64,000 nucleotides of DNA from CAVPGP01 sp963718065 (lineage in GTDB: Bacteria; Actinomycetota; Thermoleophilia; Gaiellales; Gaiellaceae). The translations under genes were made by a program, and so were the position numbers. Under the pieces are notes generated by a model. The model did no database searches. It worked only from the letters and a program-made list of their open reading frames with translations, and was not told the origin of the DNA. This document shows, in pieces, positions 52,973 to 62,900 of this stretch. How positions within the stretch are numbered: the first letter of the stretch is position 1; the number at the start of each line of letters is the position of its first letter. The stretch spans positions 1-64,000 of the forward strand of contig CAVQYE010000002.1 of the NCBI GenBank assembly GCA_963718065.1, written 5' to 3'.

Positions 52973-53947
52973 ATGCTGCCGCCCGTGGCGGCCGTCTCCG
53001 ACGCACCGGGCTTCCCGCGGACGCGGGGTCTCGCCGACCGCATCGGCGACCGCGTCCTCTGGGGCCTGACCGGCCTGACCGCGATCGCGACGGTGCTCCT
53101 GCTCGCCGCGATCGTCTGGAAGGTCCTGGACGGCGCCTGGCCGGCGATTGACCAGTTCGGCCTCTCGTTCGTCTGGCACAGCGGCTGGAACGCGACGACG
53201 AACGTGTTCGGGGCGCGCGACTTCATCATCGGCACGATCGTCACCTCCTTCGTGGCCGTGCTGCTCGCCGGGCCCATCGCGGTCGCGATCGCCCTCTTTC
53301 TCACCGAGCTGGCGCCGCGTGCGATTCGGGGCCCGATCGGCAGCCTCGTCGAGCTGCTCGCAGCCGTACCGAGCGTCGTGATCGGCCTCTGGGGGATCCT
53401 TGTCCTCGCCCCGTTCGTGCAGCAGCACATCGAGCCGCTCTTGCAGGACGTGCTCGGGTTCCTGCCGATCTTCAGCGGCCCGACGAGCCCTTCGGGCGTG
53501 CTGCCCGCGATCTTCGTCCTGACGATCATGATCATCCCGATCACGTCTTCGATCTGCCGCGAGCTCTTCACCGGCGTCCCGCACGAGCTGAAGGACGGCG
53601 CGCTCGCGCTCGGAGCGACGCGCTGGGAGATGGTGCGAGGCGTCATCTTCCCGTACGCGCGCGGCGGCATCGTCGCGGCGGTGATACTCGGTCTCGGCCG
53701 CGCGCTCGGCGAGGCGATCGCGGTCACGCAGGTGATCGGAAACGCCAACTCGATCTCGCGCTCGCTCTTTGCGCCCGGTGACACGCTCGCGAGCCGGATT
53801 GCAAATCAGTACCAGGGCGCCGTCAGCAATCTCCAGGTCGCCTCGCTCGTCTACCTCGCGGTGATCCTGCTTGCGATCACGCTCGTCACGAACTTCGGCG
53901 CACAGGTCGTCGTGCGGCGGTTCGAGCGCCAGCGGACGGGAAGTTGA
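52973..53947 (+). CDS. pstC: phosphate ABC transporter permease PstC
   Basis: A 324-residue permease, ATG 52973 (GTG 52985 also possible). About six membrane segments, starting LWGLTGLTAIATVLLLAAIV. PstC blocks: FGARDFIIGTIVTSFVAVLL, PIAVAIALFLTELAPRAIRG, ELLAAVPSVVIGLWGILVLA, and the coupling loop GVPHELKDGALALGATRWEM. GRALGEAIAVTQVIGNA is conserved near the end. Its TGA overlaps pstA. Confidence 0.94.
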   Translation: MLPPVAAVSDAPGFPRTRGLADRIGDRVLWGLTGLTAIATVLLLAAIVWKVLDGAWPAIDQFGLSFVWHSGWNATTNVFGARDFIIGTIVTSFVAVLLAGPIAVAIALFLTELAPRAIRGPIGSLVELLAAVPSVVIGLWGILVLAPFVQQHIEPLLQDVLGFLPIFSGPTSPSGVLPAIFVLTIMIIPITSSICRELFTGVPHELKDGALALGATRWEMVRGVIFPYARGGIVAAVILGLGRALGEAIAVTQVIGNANSISRSLFAPGDTLASRIANQYQGAVSNLQVASLVYLAVILLAITLVTNFGAQVVVRRFERQRTGS

Positions 53948-54829
53948 TGGAAGAGCCGCTCAGACTGCGCGCGAGCGGGCGCTCCCGGCGCCGCAAGGGC
54001 ATGGAACCTCGCTGCCGAGGTGATGGCGACGCTCGCCGCTCTCACTGCTGTCGCCGTCCTCGTGATCCTCGTCGGCTCGGTGTTCAAGGAGGGCGTGGGA
54101 GCGTTGAGCATCGACTTCCTCACGAAGGGCCCGGCGACCTTCGGCGAGTCGGGCGGCGGGATCGCGCCCGCGCTCGTCGGGTCGCTGCTGATCGTCCTGA
54201 TCGGGACTGCGATCGCTCTACCGGTCGGCGTGCTGCTCGCGATCTTCGTCAGCGAGTTCGCCCGGCGGCGGGTGCGTCACGCGATCACGCTGGTCCTGGA
54301 CGTCCTGAACGGCTTCCCCTCGATCGTGATCGGCATCTTCGTCTTCACGCTGCTCGTCGTCGGGCACCATCAGAGCGGCTTTGCCGGCGGCTTCGCGCTC
54401 GCGATCATCATGCTGCCGCTCGTCGCGCGGGCGACGATGGAGGTGCTGTCACTCGTCCCGCCCGAGCTTCGGCAGGCGAGCTTCGCGCTCGGCGCCTCGC
54501 GCTGGCGCACCGTCCTCGGCATCGTGCTCCCGACCGCGTTCGGCGGGATCCTGACCGGCACGACCCTCGCGATCGCGCGCGCCGCAGGCGAGACGGCGCC
54601 CTTGCTCTTCACGACCTCGATCGCCGGCACGACCGTCAGCACCGACATCACGCAGGCGCTGAACTCGATCCCGGTGACGATCCTCACCTACTCCGAGTCG
54701 CCCGACCCCGCGCTGCACGAGCAAGCCTGGGCGGCCGCCTTCGTCCTGATCGCGTTCGTGCTCGTGACGAGCATGACGGCCAGGGCCCTGCTGGCGCGGA
54801 ACCGGCGGAAGCTCGGCATCTCGCACTGA
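53947..54829 (+). CDS. pstA: phosphate ABC transporter permease PstA, one frameshift
   Basis: ATG 53947 overlaps the pstC stop (TGATG). A basic start (RLRASGRSRRRKGM) is followed by one extra base near 54003, then LAAEVMATLAALTAVAVLVI. Conserved blocks: ALVGSLLIVLIGTAIALPVG, LDVLNGFPSIVIGIFVF, VPPELRQASFALGASRWRTV (coupling loop) and AIARAAGETAPLLFTT. It forms the Pst channel with PstC. pstS follows after 119 bases that carry another Pho-type repeat, so pstS can be expressed separately. Confidence 0.92.
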
Positions 54830-54851
54830 CGGCGGTGAAGCCCTTGACCGC

Positions 54852-54884
54852 GTTCACCGGTCCGTCACCAGACCGCAACCGAGT
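54852..54884 (+). promoter_or_regulatory. Pho-box-like 11-bp repeats before pstS
   Basis: gttcaccggtc (54852-54862), cgtcaccagac (54863-54873) and a weaker cgcaaccgagt (54874-54884) run in phase, ending 64 bases before the pstS ATG. Matches the repeat architecture at 52912 and 56776. Confidence 0.7.
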
Positions 54885-54948
54885 TACAGCCCAGGGTCGG
54901 CCGGATCGAGGTCAGGCTGCTGGCAACCCGATGAGAGGAGAACTTCAG

Positions 54949-55987
54949 ATGACGAAGAAGGGGCTTGCCCTTCTCGCAGCGCTTGCGGCGATGCTCTCCG
55001 TCGCCGGCGCCTCGACTGCGAAATCCACTGATACGACGATCACCGGCGCCGGGAGCTCATTCGTGTTCCCGCTCGTCTCGACCTGGACCCCGGCACTCGA
55101 CAACGCTTTCGGCTACAAGATCACGTACGGCCCGATCGGCTCCGGCGGCGGCATCGCGGCGGTCACGAACCGCACCGTCGACTTCGGCGCCTCCGACGCG
55201 CCGCTGACGCCCGACCAGGCAGCTGCCTGCAAGGGCTGCGTCCAGATCCCGTGGGCGCTCTCCGCGACGTCGATCGCCTACAACGTGCCCGGTGCGCCGG
55301 TGCACCTGAACCTGAACGGGAAGGTGCTCTCCGACATCTATCTCGGCAAGATCACGAACTGGAACGACGCGGCGATCGTGAAGCTCAACAAGGGCGCGAA
55401 CCTGCCGAACCTGAAGATCACGCCCGTCTTCCGCTCGGACGGTTCGGGCACCTCGTTCAACTTCACCGACTACCTCTCGAGCGTCAGCGCCGAGTGGAAG
55501 TCGAAGATCGGCGGCGCCTCCACGCAGCCCACCTTCCCGACCGGCGTCGGCGCCCGCGGCTCGTCCGGCGTCGCCGGAGTCGTCACCCGCACCGAGGGTG
55601 CGCTGACGTACGTCGACGTCGCCTACGCGATCAAGAACCACATCCGGTTCGCGGCGATCCAGAATCGGGCCGGCAAGTTCCTCTACCCGAGCCTGCGGCG
55701 GATCGCGGCGGCCGCGGCGACGGTCAAGAAGGTGCCCGCCGACAACGCGGTCTCGATCGTGAACCCGCCGAAGTCGAGCGCCGCTCGCCTACCCGATCAG
55801 CACCTTCACCTGGGTGATCATCCCGACGAAGTCGAGCAAGGCTGCCGAGCTGCGGCGGATGGTGTTCTGGGCGCTCACCCAGGGCCAGAAGTCCCAGTAC
55901 GAGGCGAAGCTGCTCTTCGTCCCGATCCCGAAGCCGGTGCTCGTCGCTGCGGAAAAGACCCTGAAGCAGATCACGCCCGCTAGCTGA
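54949..55987 (+). CDS. pstS: phosphate-binding protein PstS, one frameshift
   Basis: ATG 54949 after GAGAGGAG. A Sec signal peptide (LALLAALAAMLSVAGASTA) lacks a lipobox Cys, so the protein is likely secreted or wall-associated, not a lipoprotein. Phosphate-site blocks: TITGAGSSFVFPLVSTW, YGPIGSGGGIAAVTNRTVDF, GASDAPLTPDQ, LGKITNWNDAAIVKLN and VFRSDGSGTSFNFTDYLSS. One extra base near 55783 joins NPPKSSAA to AYPISTFTWVIIPTKSSKAA. It delivers phosphate to PstCAB. A strong hairpin follows. Confidence 0.93.
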
Positions 55988-56012
55988 CTCCGGGAAAGAC
56001 GCAACGGATCTC

Positions 56013-56042
56013 GAGGCCCGCGGCACGTGCGCCGCGGGCCTC
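56013..56042. terminator. hairpin between pstS and the convergent kinase gene
   Basis: A 12-bp perfect stem (gaggcccgcggc / gccgcgggcctc) with a 6-base loop, 25 bases after the pstS stop and touching the stop of the kinase gene on the other strand. It could end both transcripts. Confidence 0.65.
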
Positions 56043-56770
56043 AACCGTTCCCGCCGGCTGCGCCGACGACGTGCTTGACGATCGCGAGCCCGAGGCCGGT
56101 ACCGCGGCTCGCGCGGGCCTGGTCGGCGCGGTAGAAGCGCTCGAAGAGGCGGGGGAGGTCGCGCTCGGCGACGCCGATGCCGTCGTCGCTCGCGGCCAGC
56201 ACGACGCCGTCCGCCTCGTGCCGGATCGAGATCGTGAAGACGGAGTCGTGGCCCGCGTAGCGAATCGCGTTCTCGGCCAGGTTCTGGACGATTACCCGCA
56301 GCATGCGCGGCCGCAGCGGCACCGCGAGGTCCTCGTCGCCCTCGAACCGCAGCTGCACTCCGGCCGCGCAGGGCGCTGTCCTCCAGCGACTCGAGCGTCT
56401 CCCGGATGACCGGTCCCGCCGCGGTCGACCCGAACGCGACCACCTCGCTGCCGGTCTCGAGCTCGGAGAGGAAGAGCACCTCGTCGATCAGGTGGCCCGC
56501 CTGCTCCACCTCGACCCGCGCCTGGTCGATCAGATCGTGCACGGCGGCGCCCGGCAGGGAGGCGGAATCGAGCAACGCGAGGATGCGCGCCAGCGGCGTT
56601 CGGAGCTCGTGCGAGACCGCGGCCGTGAAGCTCATGCGCAGCGCGGCGTAATCGTCCGGGCCGGCGGTCGAGATCGTCGCCTCGCGCGGCTCCGGCTCGT
56701 CGTTCGGCTCGGCTGCCTGCGTCACGGCGCGAGTGTCTGGATTCCGGGAACGGCCGAACAGGCGCTTCAC
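56041..56770 (-). CDS. PhoR/SenX3-like sensor histidine kinase without membrane segments, one frameshift
   Basis: About 243 residues from GTG 56770 (TTG 56773 is adjacent). The H-box is FTAAVSHELRTPLARILALL near residue 53, then HLIDEVLFLSELETGSEV. After a shift near 56360 come VIVQNLAENAIRYAGHDSVF (N-box), LAASDDGIGVAERDLPRLFE (G1) and SRGTGLGLAIVKHVVGAAGG (G2). No hydrophobic segment exists, so the kinase is soluble and may sense phosphate through PhoU/PstB. It is divergent from the regulator gene across a Pho-type repeat. Confidence 0.88.
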
Positions 56771-56775
56771 CAAAT

Positions 56776-56797
56776 GTTCACCTGGGATTCACCATGA
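56776..56797 (+). promoter_or_regulatory. Pho-box-like repeat between the kinase and regulator genes
   Basis: gttcacctggg (56776-56786) and attcaccatga (56787-56797), an in-phase 11-bp direct repeat in the divergent promoter region. It suggests the regulator controls its own gene. Confidence 0.7.
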
Positions 56798-56841
56798 GTC
56801 GACCCGGAGGACACGCCTCGGACGACACTATGGTAGGTGGA

Positions 56842-57540
56842 ATGACAAAGGTTCTGATCGTCGAGGACGACGACGTGATCGCCCAGGGGATGGCGGGTCA
56901 TCTGAACGCCGCAGGCTTCAACCCGATCGTCGTCCCGCGCGGCGAGCTGGGCCTGGCGCGGCTCCGGTACGAGAAGCCGGACGTCTGCGTCCTCGACCTG
57001 ATGCTGCCCGGCATCGACGGCTGGAAGCTGATCGAGACGGCCCGCGCCGAGGGAATCGGCACGCCGATCGTCGTCGTCTCCGCGCGCGGCACCGAGCACG
57101 ACCGTGTGCACGCGCTCGAGATCGGCGCCGACGACTACCTCGTCAAGCCGTTCTCGATGAAGGAGCTCGTGGCCCGTGTCGGCGCAGCGGCGCGTCGCGG
57201 CTCCCGCCCGGCGACCGTCCAGCGCGGAGACGAGATCGCGATCGAGGAGCTGCGGATCGACCCGCGCGAGGTGCAGGCGTTCGTCGACGGCCAGAGCGTT
57301 GATCTGACGCCGACGGAGTTCAAGCTCCTCTACACGCTTGCGCTCGACCGCGGCCGCGTGGTCACGCGCGACGAGCTCCTGCAGAAGGTGTGGGGCCGGC
57401 GCGAGACGCATCGCGACCGCACCGTCGACGTCTTCGTCCGGCGGCTGCGCAAGAAGGTCGACACGATCGCCCCTCGGCACACGTTCATCCAGACCCGCTT
57501 CGGCGTCGGCTACCGCCTCGAGCCGATGCCGAAGGATTGA
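56842..57540 (+). CDS. OmpR-family response regulator (PhoP/RegX3-like)
   Basis: A 232-residue regulator. ATG 56842, preceded by TAGGTGGA, begins TKVLIVEDDDVIAQGMAGHL and is preferred to an ATG at 56794. Receiver: phospho-acceptor Asp in DVCVLDLMLPGIDGWKLIET, Thr/Ser in PIVVVSARG, Lys in DDYLVKPFSMKELVARV. The C-terminal winged helix has LTPTEFKLLYTLALDRGRVV, VWGRRETHRDRTVDVFVRRL and RFGVGYRLEP. Location next to pst genes and Pho boxes identifies it as the phosphate regulator, most likely binding the 11-bp repeats. Confidence 0.92.
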   Translation: MTKVLIVEDDDVIAQGMAGHLNAAGFNPIVVPRGELGLARLRYEKPDVCVLDLMLPGIDGWKLIETARAEGIGTPIVVVSARGTEHDRVHALEIGADDYLVKPFSMKELVARVGAAARRGSRPATVQRGDEIAIEELRIDPREVQAFVDGQSVDLTPTEFKLLYTLALDRGRVVTRDELLQKVWGRRETHRDRTVDVFVRRLRKKVDTIAPRHTFIQTRFGVGYRLEPMPKD

Positions 57541-57556
57541 GCGCTCCACCGGGGCG

Positions 57557-57988
57557 CTAGGCGACGGGGCCGGGCGCGGCGGCCGGCAGCTGGCGGAACG
57601 CGACGATCTTCTCGTTCCGCACCGTGAACACCGCTGTCGTGTTCTTGCCGGGCGCGTCGCAGTGGTGGTCGGGCCGCTCGCCGAGCTGGAACGTCGCGGT
57701 GACGTCGTCGCCCCGGACCTGCAGCTCGACGATCGTGCCCGAGCAGGGGAGGCCGGTGTTGAAGTCGATCCGGTTCTGCTGGTCGGGGAGGTCGTACTGG
57801 ACGGTGCCCTGCTCGATCTTGGCGCCGTCCGCGAAGAGGGATGCGGCGGTCTTGTTGTCGCTGCGGTTCAGCGCCGTGCTCCAGGCGCGGACGACCTGCT
57901 CCGGGGTCAGCGGCTTCTTGCTGTCGCCCCCGCTGCCGCAGCCGGCGGCGAGCGCGGTCACGACCAGGAGCAGCGGGAGAGCCCTCAC
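57557..57988 (-). CDS. lipoprotein with NTF2-like fold
   Basis: About 143 residues from GTG 57988. Lipoprotein signal ALPLLLVVTALAAGCGSGG. The mature part (TPEQVVRAWSTALNRSDNKT, AASLFADGAKIEQGTVQYD, then CSGTIVELQVRGDDVTATFQ and NEKIVAFRQLP) has the helix-then-curved-sheet pattern of SnoaL/NTF2-like domains. It is anchored outside the membrane and its ligand is unknown. It shares a palindromic -10 region with the divergent acyl-CoA dehydrogenase gene. An ATG at 58015 would overlap that gene and is less likely. Confidence 0.75.
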   Translation of the reverse strand: MRALPLLLVVTALAAGCGSGGDSKKPLTPEQVVRAWSTALNRSDNKTAASLFADGAKIEQGTVQYDLPDQQNRIDFNTGLPCSGTIVELQVRGDDVTATFQLGERPDHHCDAPGKNTTAVFTVRNEKIVAFRQLPAAAPGPVA

Positions 57989-57996
57989 CTGGCCGC

Positions 57997-58006
57997 GACT
58001 ATAGTC
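57997..58006. promoter_or_regulatory. palindromic, possibly bidirectional -10 element
   Basis: gactatagtc is a perfect 10-bp palindrome with TATAGT on both strands. It lies 8 bases before ATG 58014 on the plus strand and 9 bases before GTG 57988 on the minus strand, consistent with two leaderless or nearly leaderless transcripts. Confidence 0.5.
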
Positions 58007-58013
58007 AGGGCCC

Positions 58014-59190
<1,177 letters not shown>

Positions 59191-59214
59191 GACCCCATTT
59201 GCAACACAGAATCC

Positions 59215-59316
59215 GTACCAGGTACACGACGAGGTACGCGACGCAGCGGATTGTGCCCTGGGCAGGGCTTTCGTGTTTTCAAGCCAGCTTTCGTACCTGG
59301 TACGCGACGAGGTACG
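59215..59316 (+). repeat. pair of 24-bp direct repeats with palindromic cores
   Basis: gtaccaggtac + acgacgaggtacg (59215-59238) and gtacctggtac + gcgacgaggtacg (59293-59316), 78 bp apart, in the gap between the dehydrogenase and adenosyltransferase genes. Each begins with an 11-bp GTACC-N-GGTAC palindrome; the two differ at its centre. Confidence 0.7.
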
Positions 59317-59329
59317 AGGGCGGCGGGGC

Positions 59330-59902
59330 GTGAGGCGCCGCGAGGAGCCCGTCCGCCTGACGCGGATCTACACGCGCGGCGGCGACCAGGGCGAGACGTC
59401 GCTCGGCGACGGGTCGCGCGTCTCGAAGCTCGACCCGCGGCTGCGCGCCTACGGCGCGGTCGACGAGCTGAACGCCGTCGTCGGCCTCGCCGTCGCGGCG
59501 GCACCACCGGCTCCGATCGAAGCTGCGCTGACCCGGGTCCAGAACGAGCTCTTCGACCTCGGCGCCGACCTCTCGGTGCCCGGCGAGGTGGAGGGACGCC
59601 TTCGCATCGAGCAGAGCCAGATCGACGCGCTCGAGGCCGACTGCGACCGCTGGAACGCCGAGCTGCCGGAGCTGAAGAGCTTCATCCTCCCCGGCGGCAC
59701 CGAGCTTGCTGCGCGGCTGCACGTCGCCCGCACCGTCTGCCGCCGCGCCGAGCGCGAGGCGATCGCGGCGGCGCAGGAGGTCGAGCTCAGCCCGCTCGCG
59801 CTCGTCTATCTGAATCGCCTCTCCGACCTGCTCTTTATCCTCGCCCGCGCTGCCAACGCGGGTGCAGACGAGCCGCTGTGGAAGCCCGGGATGTCGCGCT
59901 AG
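59330..59902 (+). CDS. cob(I)alamin adenosyltransferase (PduO type)
   Basis: A 190-residue PduO-type enzyme; GTG 59330 fits the family start better than an upstream GTG at 59273, which lies among the palindromic repeats. Motifs: LTRIYTRGGDQGETSLGDG (ATP-binding), AYGAVDELNAVVGLA, VQNELFDLGADLS, SFILPGGTELAARLHVARTV and CRRAEREAIAAA (ATP-site Arg-Glu pair), LVYLNRLSDLLFILARAAN. It makes adenosylcobalamin in the cytoplasm. No B12-dependent enzyme lies within the window. Confidence 0.92.
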   Translation: MRRREEPVRLTRIYTRGGDQGETSLGDGSRVSKLDPRLRAYGAVDELNAVVGLAVAAAPPAPIEAALTRVQNELFDLGADLSVPGEVEGRLRIEQSQIDALEADCDRWNAELPELKSFILPGGTELAARLHVARTVCRRAEREAIAAAQEVELSPLALVYLNRLSDLLFILARAANAGADEPLWKPGMSR

Positions 59903-59917
59903 GAACCGAAAGGCGGA

Positions 59918-62900
59918 CTAGCCGCCGTGCGCGAGCCGCTCGATCACTGCGGCGAGCCGCTGCGGCGACGTGGTGCGGGGGAGAGCGACAGTTGCGCCGG
60001 ACTTCATGGCGTCCGCGAGCTCCTGCGGCGTGCCGCCGAGGGCCAGAACGCGCACGCTCGGGAAGACCAGGCGCAGGTCGTGCACCAGCGAGGGGCCGAG
60101 CATGTGGACGTCGACGACGACCACCTGGACGTTGCGGGTCGTGCTGGCGGTGAGCGCGAACGCCGTGTCGGACGACGCCTGCGTGAGCCGCGTCGAATGC
60201 CTGTCGAGACGGGCGGCGATGCGATTGCGCGTGGCCTGGTCGCCGGCGAGCACGGCCTCGACGAGACCGGAGGACGTGACGCCCGCGCCGGCGACCCGCA
60301 GCTTCTGGGTGCGCGTGACCGTCTGGTCGCCCGCGCGCGCCGTCCACGTGAGCGAGTAGCGGCCGGCGGCGGAGACGAGCTTCGCCGGTACCTGCAGCCG
60401 GAGGATCGACGTCCCGGCCTTCACCTGGCGGCGCCAGGTGTAGAGCTTCACGTGGCGTGGGCTGAAGAGCGTGGTGGTCACCTGGGCAGCCTTCGTCAGC
60501 TTCAGGCGGGCGCCGATCGTCCGGTTGGTCCCGGCGATCCTCTTCGTCCCGACGACCTCGAGCGAGAGCTTGGCCGCGGCAGCCGGGCCGGCCGACGCGA
60601 CAACGAGATCGACCTTCGTGCCCATCATGCGGACCTGCACTCCTGCGGGCTCGATGATCGTCCCGGCCGGGGCGCTCGAGGCGCGCTCGGTCACCGAGCC
60701 GACGATGAAGTTGCGCGCGAAGAGCGCCCAGCGTGCGTTGGCGACCGTCTGGCCGACGAGCGGCGGCAGCGCCGTCAGCGTGGTGGTGCGCGCGCTCTCG
60801 TTGCCGGCTCCGTCCCATTCGGTCATCGTGAACTCGCGCGTGTCGCCCGGCTCGATGTGGCCGATCTTCGCCTCGTAGGTCGTGGCGCCGAAGGTCGCGT
60901 AACCCGAGTCGTTGACGTAGAGGCCGAACTGGGAGATCCCGGATGCGTTGTCGGTCCCCGGGGTCCAGCGGATGGTCAGGCCGTCGCGGGCGATCTCCGT
61001 CGCGACGGTCGGCGGCGACGGCGCCTCGAAGTCGCTGACGAGCGAGAAGAGGGACAGATGGCGGGTGAGGACATGGATCCCGTCCGCGGCGCGGAAGTAG
61101 CCGTCGGCAGCACCGGTGGGCAGCGTCGTCGCCCCGCTCCCGATCTCCGGGATCGCGCGCCAGTGGCTGCCCTCGAAGGTGGCGGGGACGACGGCCACGC
61201 CGCTCGTGTCGGTGAGCAGGATCTCGATCGGCTCCATGAAGGCGTGCTGCATGCTGCCGGCGATTGCCCAGCGGGCGGTGACGTCGACGATCTGTGCGCC
61301 GGGCGCGAGTGCCGCGCTGGCCATTGCGCCGCCGGTCGGCGTCGGATCGACGGTCAGCACGAGCCAGTCGCTCGGGTCGGAGGCGGGGGCGACGTAGCTG
61401 CCCGCGTGCATGGTCACCGTCGTCATGGCATCGACGGAGGTGAGAGTCGTAGTCATGGCAGCCTCGGCGCTCTTCGAGACGGAGGGGGCATCCACGACGG
61501 CGCCGGACGGCACGAAGACGGTGAAGTCGAGGCGGAAGCGGCGCGACTGGCCGCCCGCGTCCGTGAGCCAGCCCTCGAGCGTGTGCGGGCCGTCAGAGAA
61601 GGCGCCGGTGGCGAACATCGCGTCGGCGCCGGTGATCGTGGGTGCGCCGACGGGGGAGCCGTCCAGCAGCGGTGAGTCGACCGAGGCGATGGGCTCGGTG
61701 GCCGTCAGGGTGATCCCGCCGGCCGAGGGGAGCGTCGAGCCGTCGCCGGGCGTCGCCGACACGAGGCGCGGAGCGGTGTTGTCGACCCGGATGCCGATTG
61801 CGTCGAAGCTCGAGCTGTTGCCGTAGGCATCCGTGACCGTGGCGCGGAGGTCGACGAGCCCGTCCGGCACGAGGCTCGTGTCGAAGATCGCCGTGAAGGG
61901 CGCCGTCGTGTCGGTGTCGATCTCCGTCCAGGGGCCGGCGCCGACCCTCTGCTCGAACTGGACCTGCGCCGTCCCGGTGCCGACGATCGTCGTCCGCAGC
62001 AGGTACGCGCCCGAGATGACCGGGTCGAGACCGTTGAAGGTGACCGTCGGAGCGGTCGAGTCGACCGTGACGCGGACGGCGGCGGATGCAACCTGGTTCG
62101 CGAGCGCGTCGGTGGAGACGACGCGGATGTCGTAGTCGCCGCTGGCGAGCGGGCGGGCGTCGAGCGTGGCCGTGAACGGTGCGGCCGAGTCGGTGTCGAC
62201 GTCCGTCCAGGCACCGGCGGAACCAGCCGAGCGGATCTGGAAGACGACGGTTGCGACGCCGCTGCCGGCATCGGTGACGTTCGCCGTCAGCGCGACACTC
62301 GGGCCGCCGATCGTGGCGCTCGCGACCGGGCTCGTCACCGAGCCGGCGGGCGCGGTGTTGTCGACCCGCGTCGTCCGGGTCGGGCTCGTGCCCGTGTTGA
62401 GGCCGACGTCGGTGGCGACGGCGCGCAGGACGAGGTCGCCGTCGGCGACGGTGGTCGTGTCGAGGCTCGCCTCGAACGGCGCCGTGGTGTCCGTGGCGAA
62501 TGCCGTCCACGTTGCACCGGTCTGACGCTCGAACGAGACGGTCGTCGTGTCGCCGGACGGAGTCGCCGTCAGGTTGATCGTCCCTGCGCTCGAGGCGCCG
62601 GGGTTGGAGAGCGCGACAACGGGGGCGTCGTTGTCGACCGTGACCGTGTGGAGCGGGGTCACGAAGGTGTTGCCGGCGAAGTCGGTGACGACCGCCTGGA
62701 TGTCGGCGGGGCCGTCGGCGACGCCTGCAGAGCTCCAGCTCGTCGAGTACGGAGCGCCGGTGTCGGTGCCGACGGTGGTGAATGCCGCCGCGCCGCTGCC
62801 CTTGACCTCGAAGGCGACCGACTGGACGCCGGCGGTGGCGTCGACTGCGGTGGCGGAGATCGCGATCGTGCCGCCGATCACCGAGCCGTCAACCGGCGCC

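Noticed and set aside
59191..59329. A cobalamin riboswitch before the adenosyltransferase gene.
   Set aside because: I found no B12-box-like segment. The space is taken up by the palindromic repeats.
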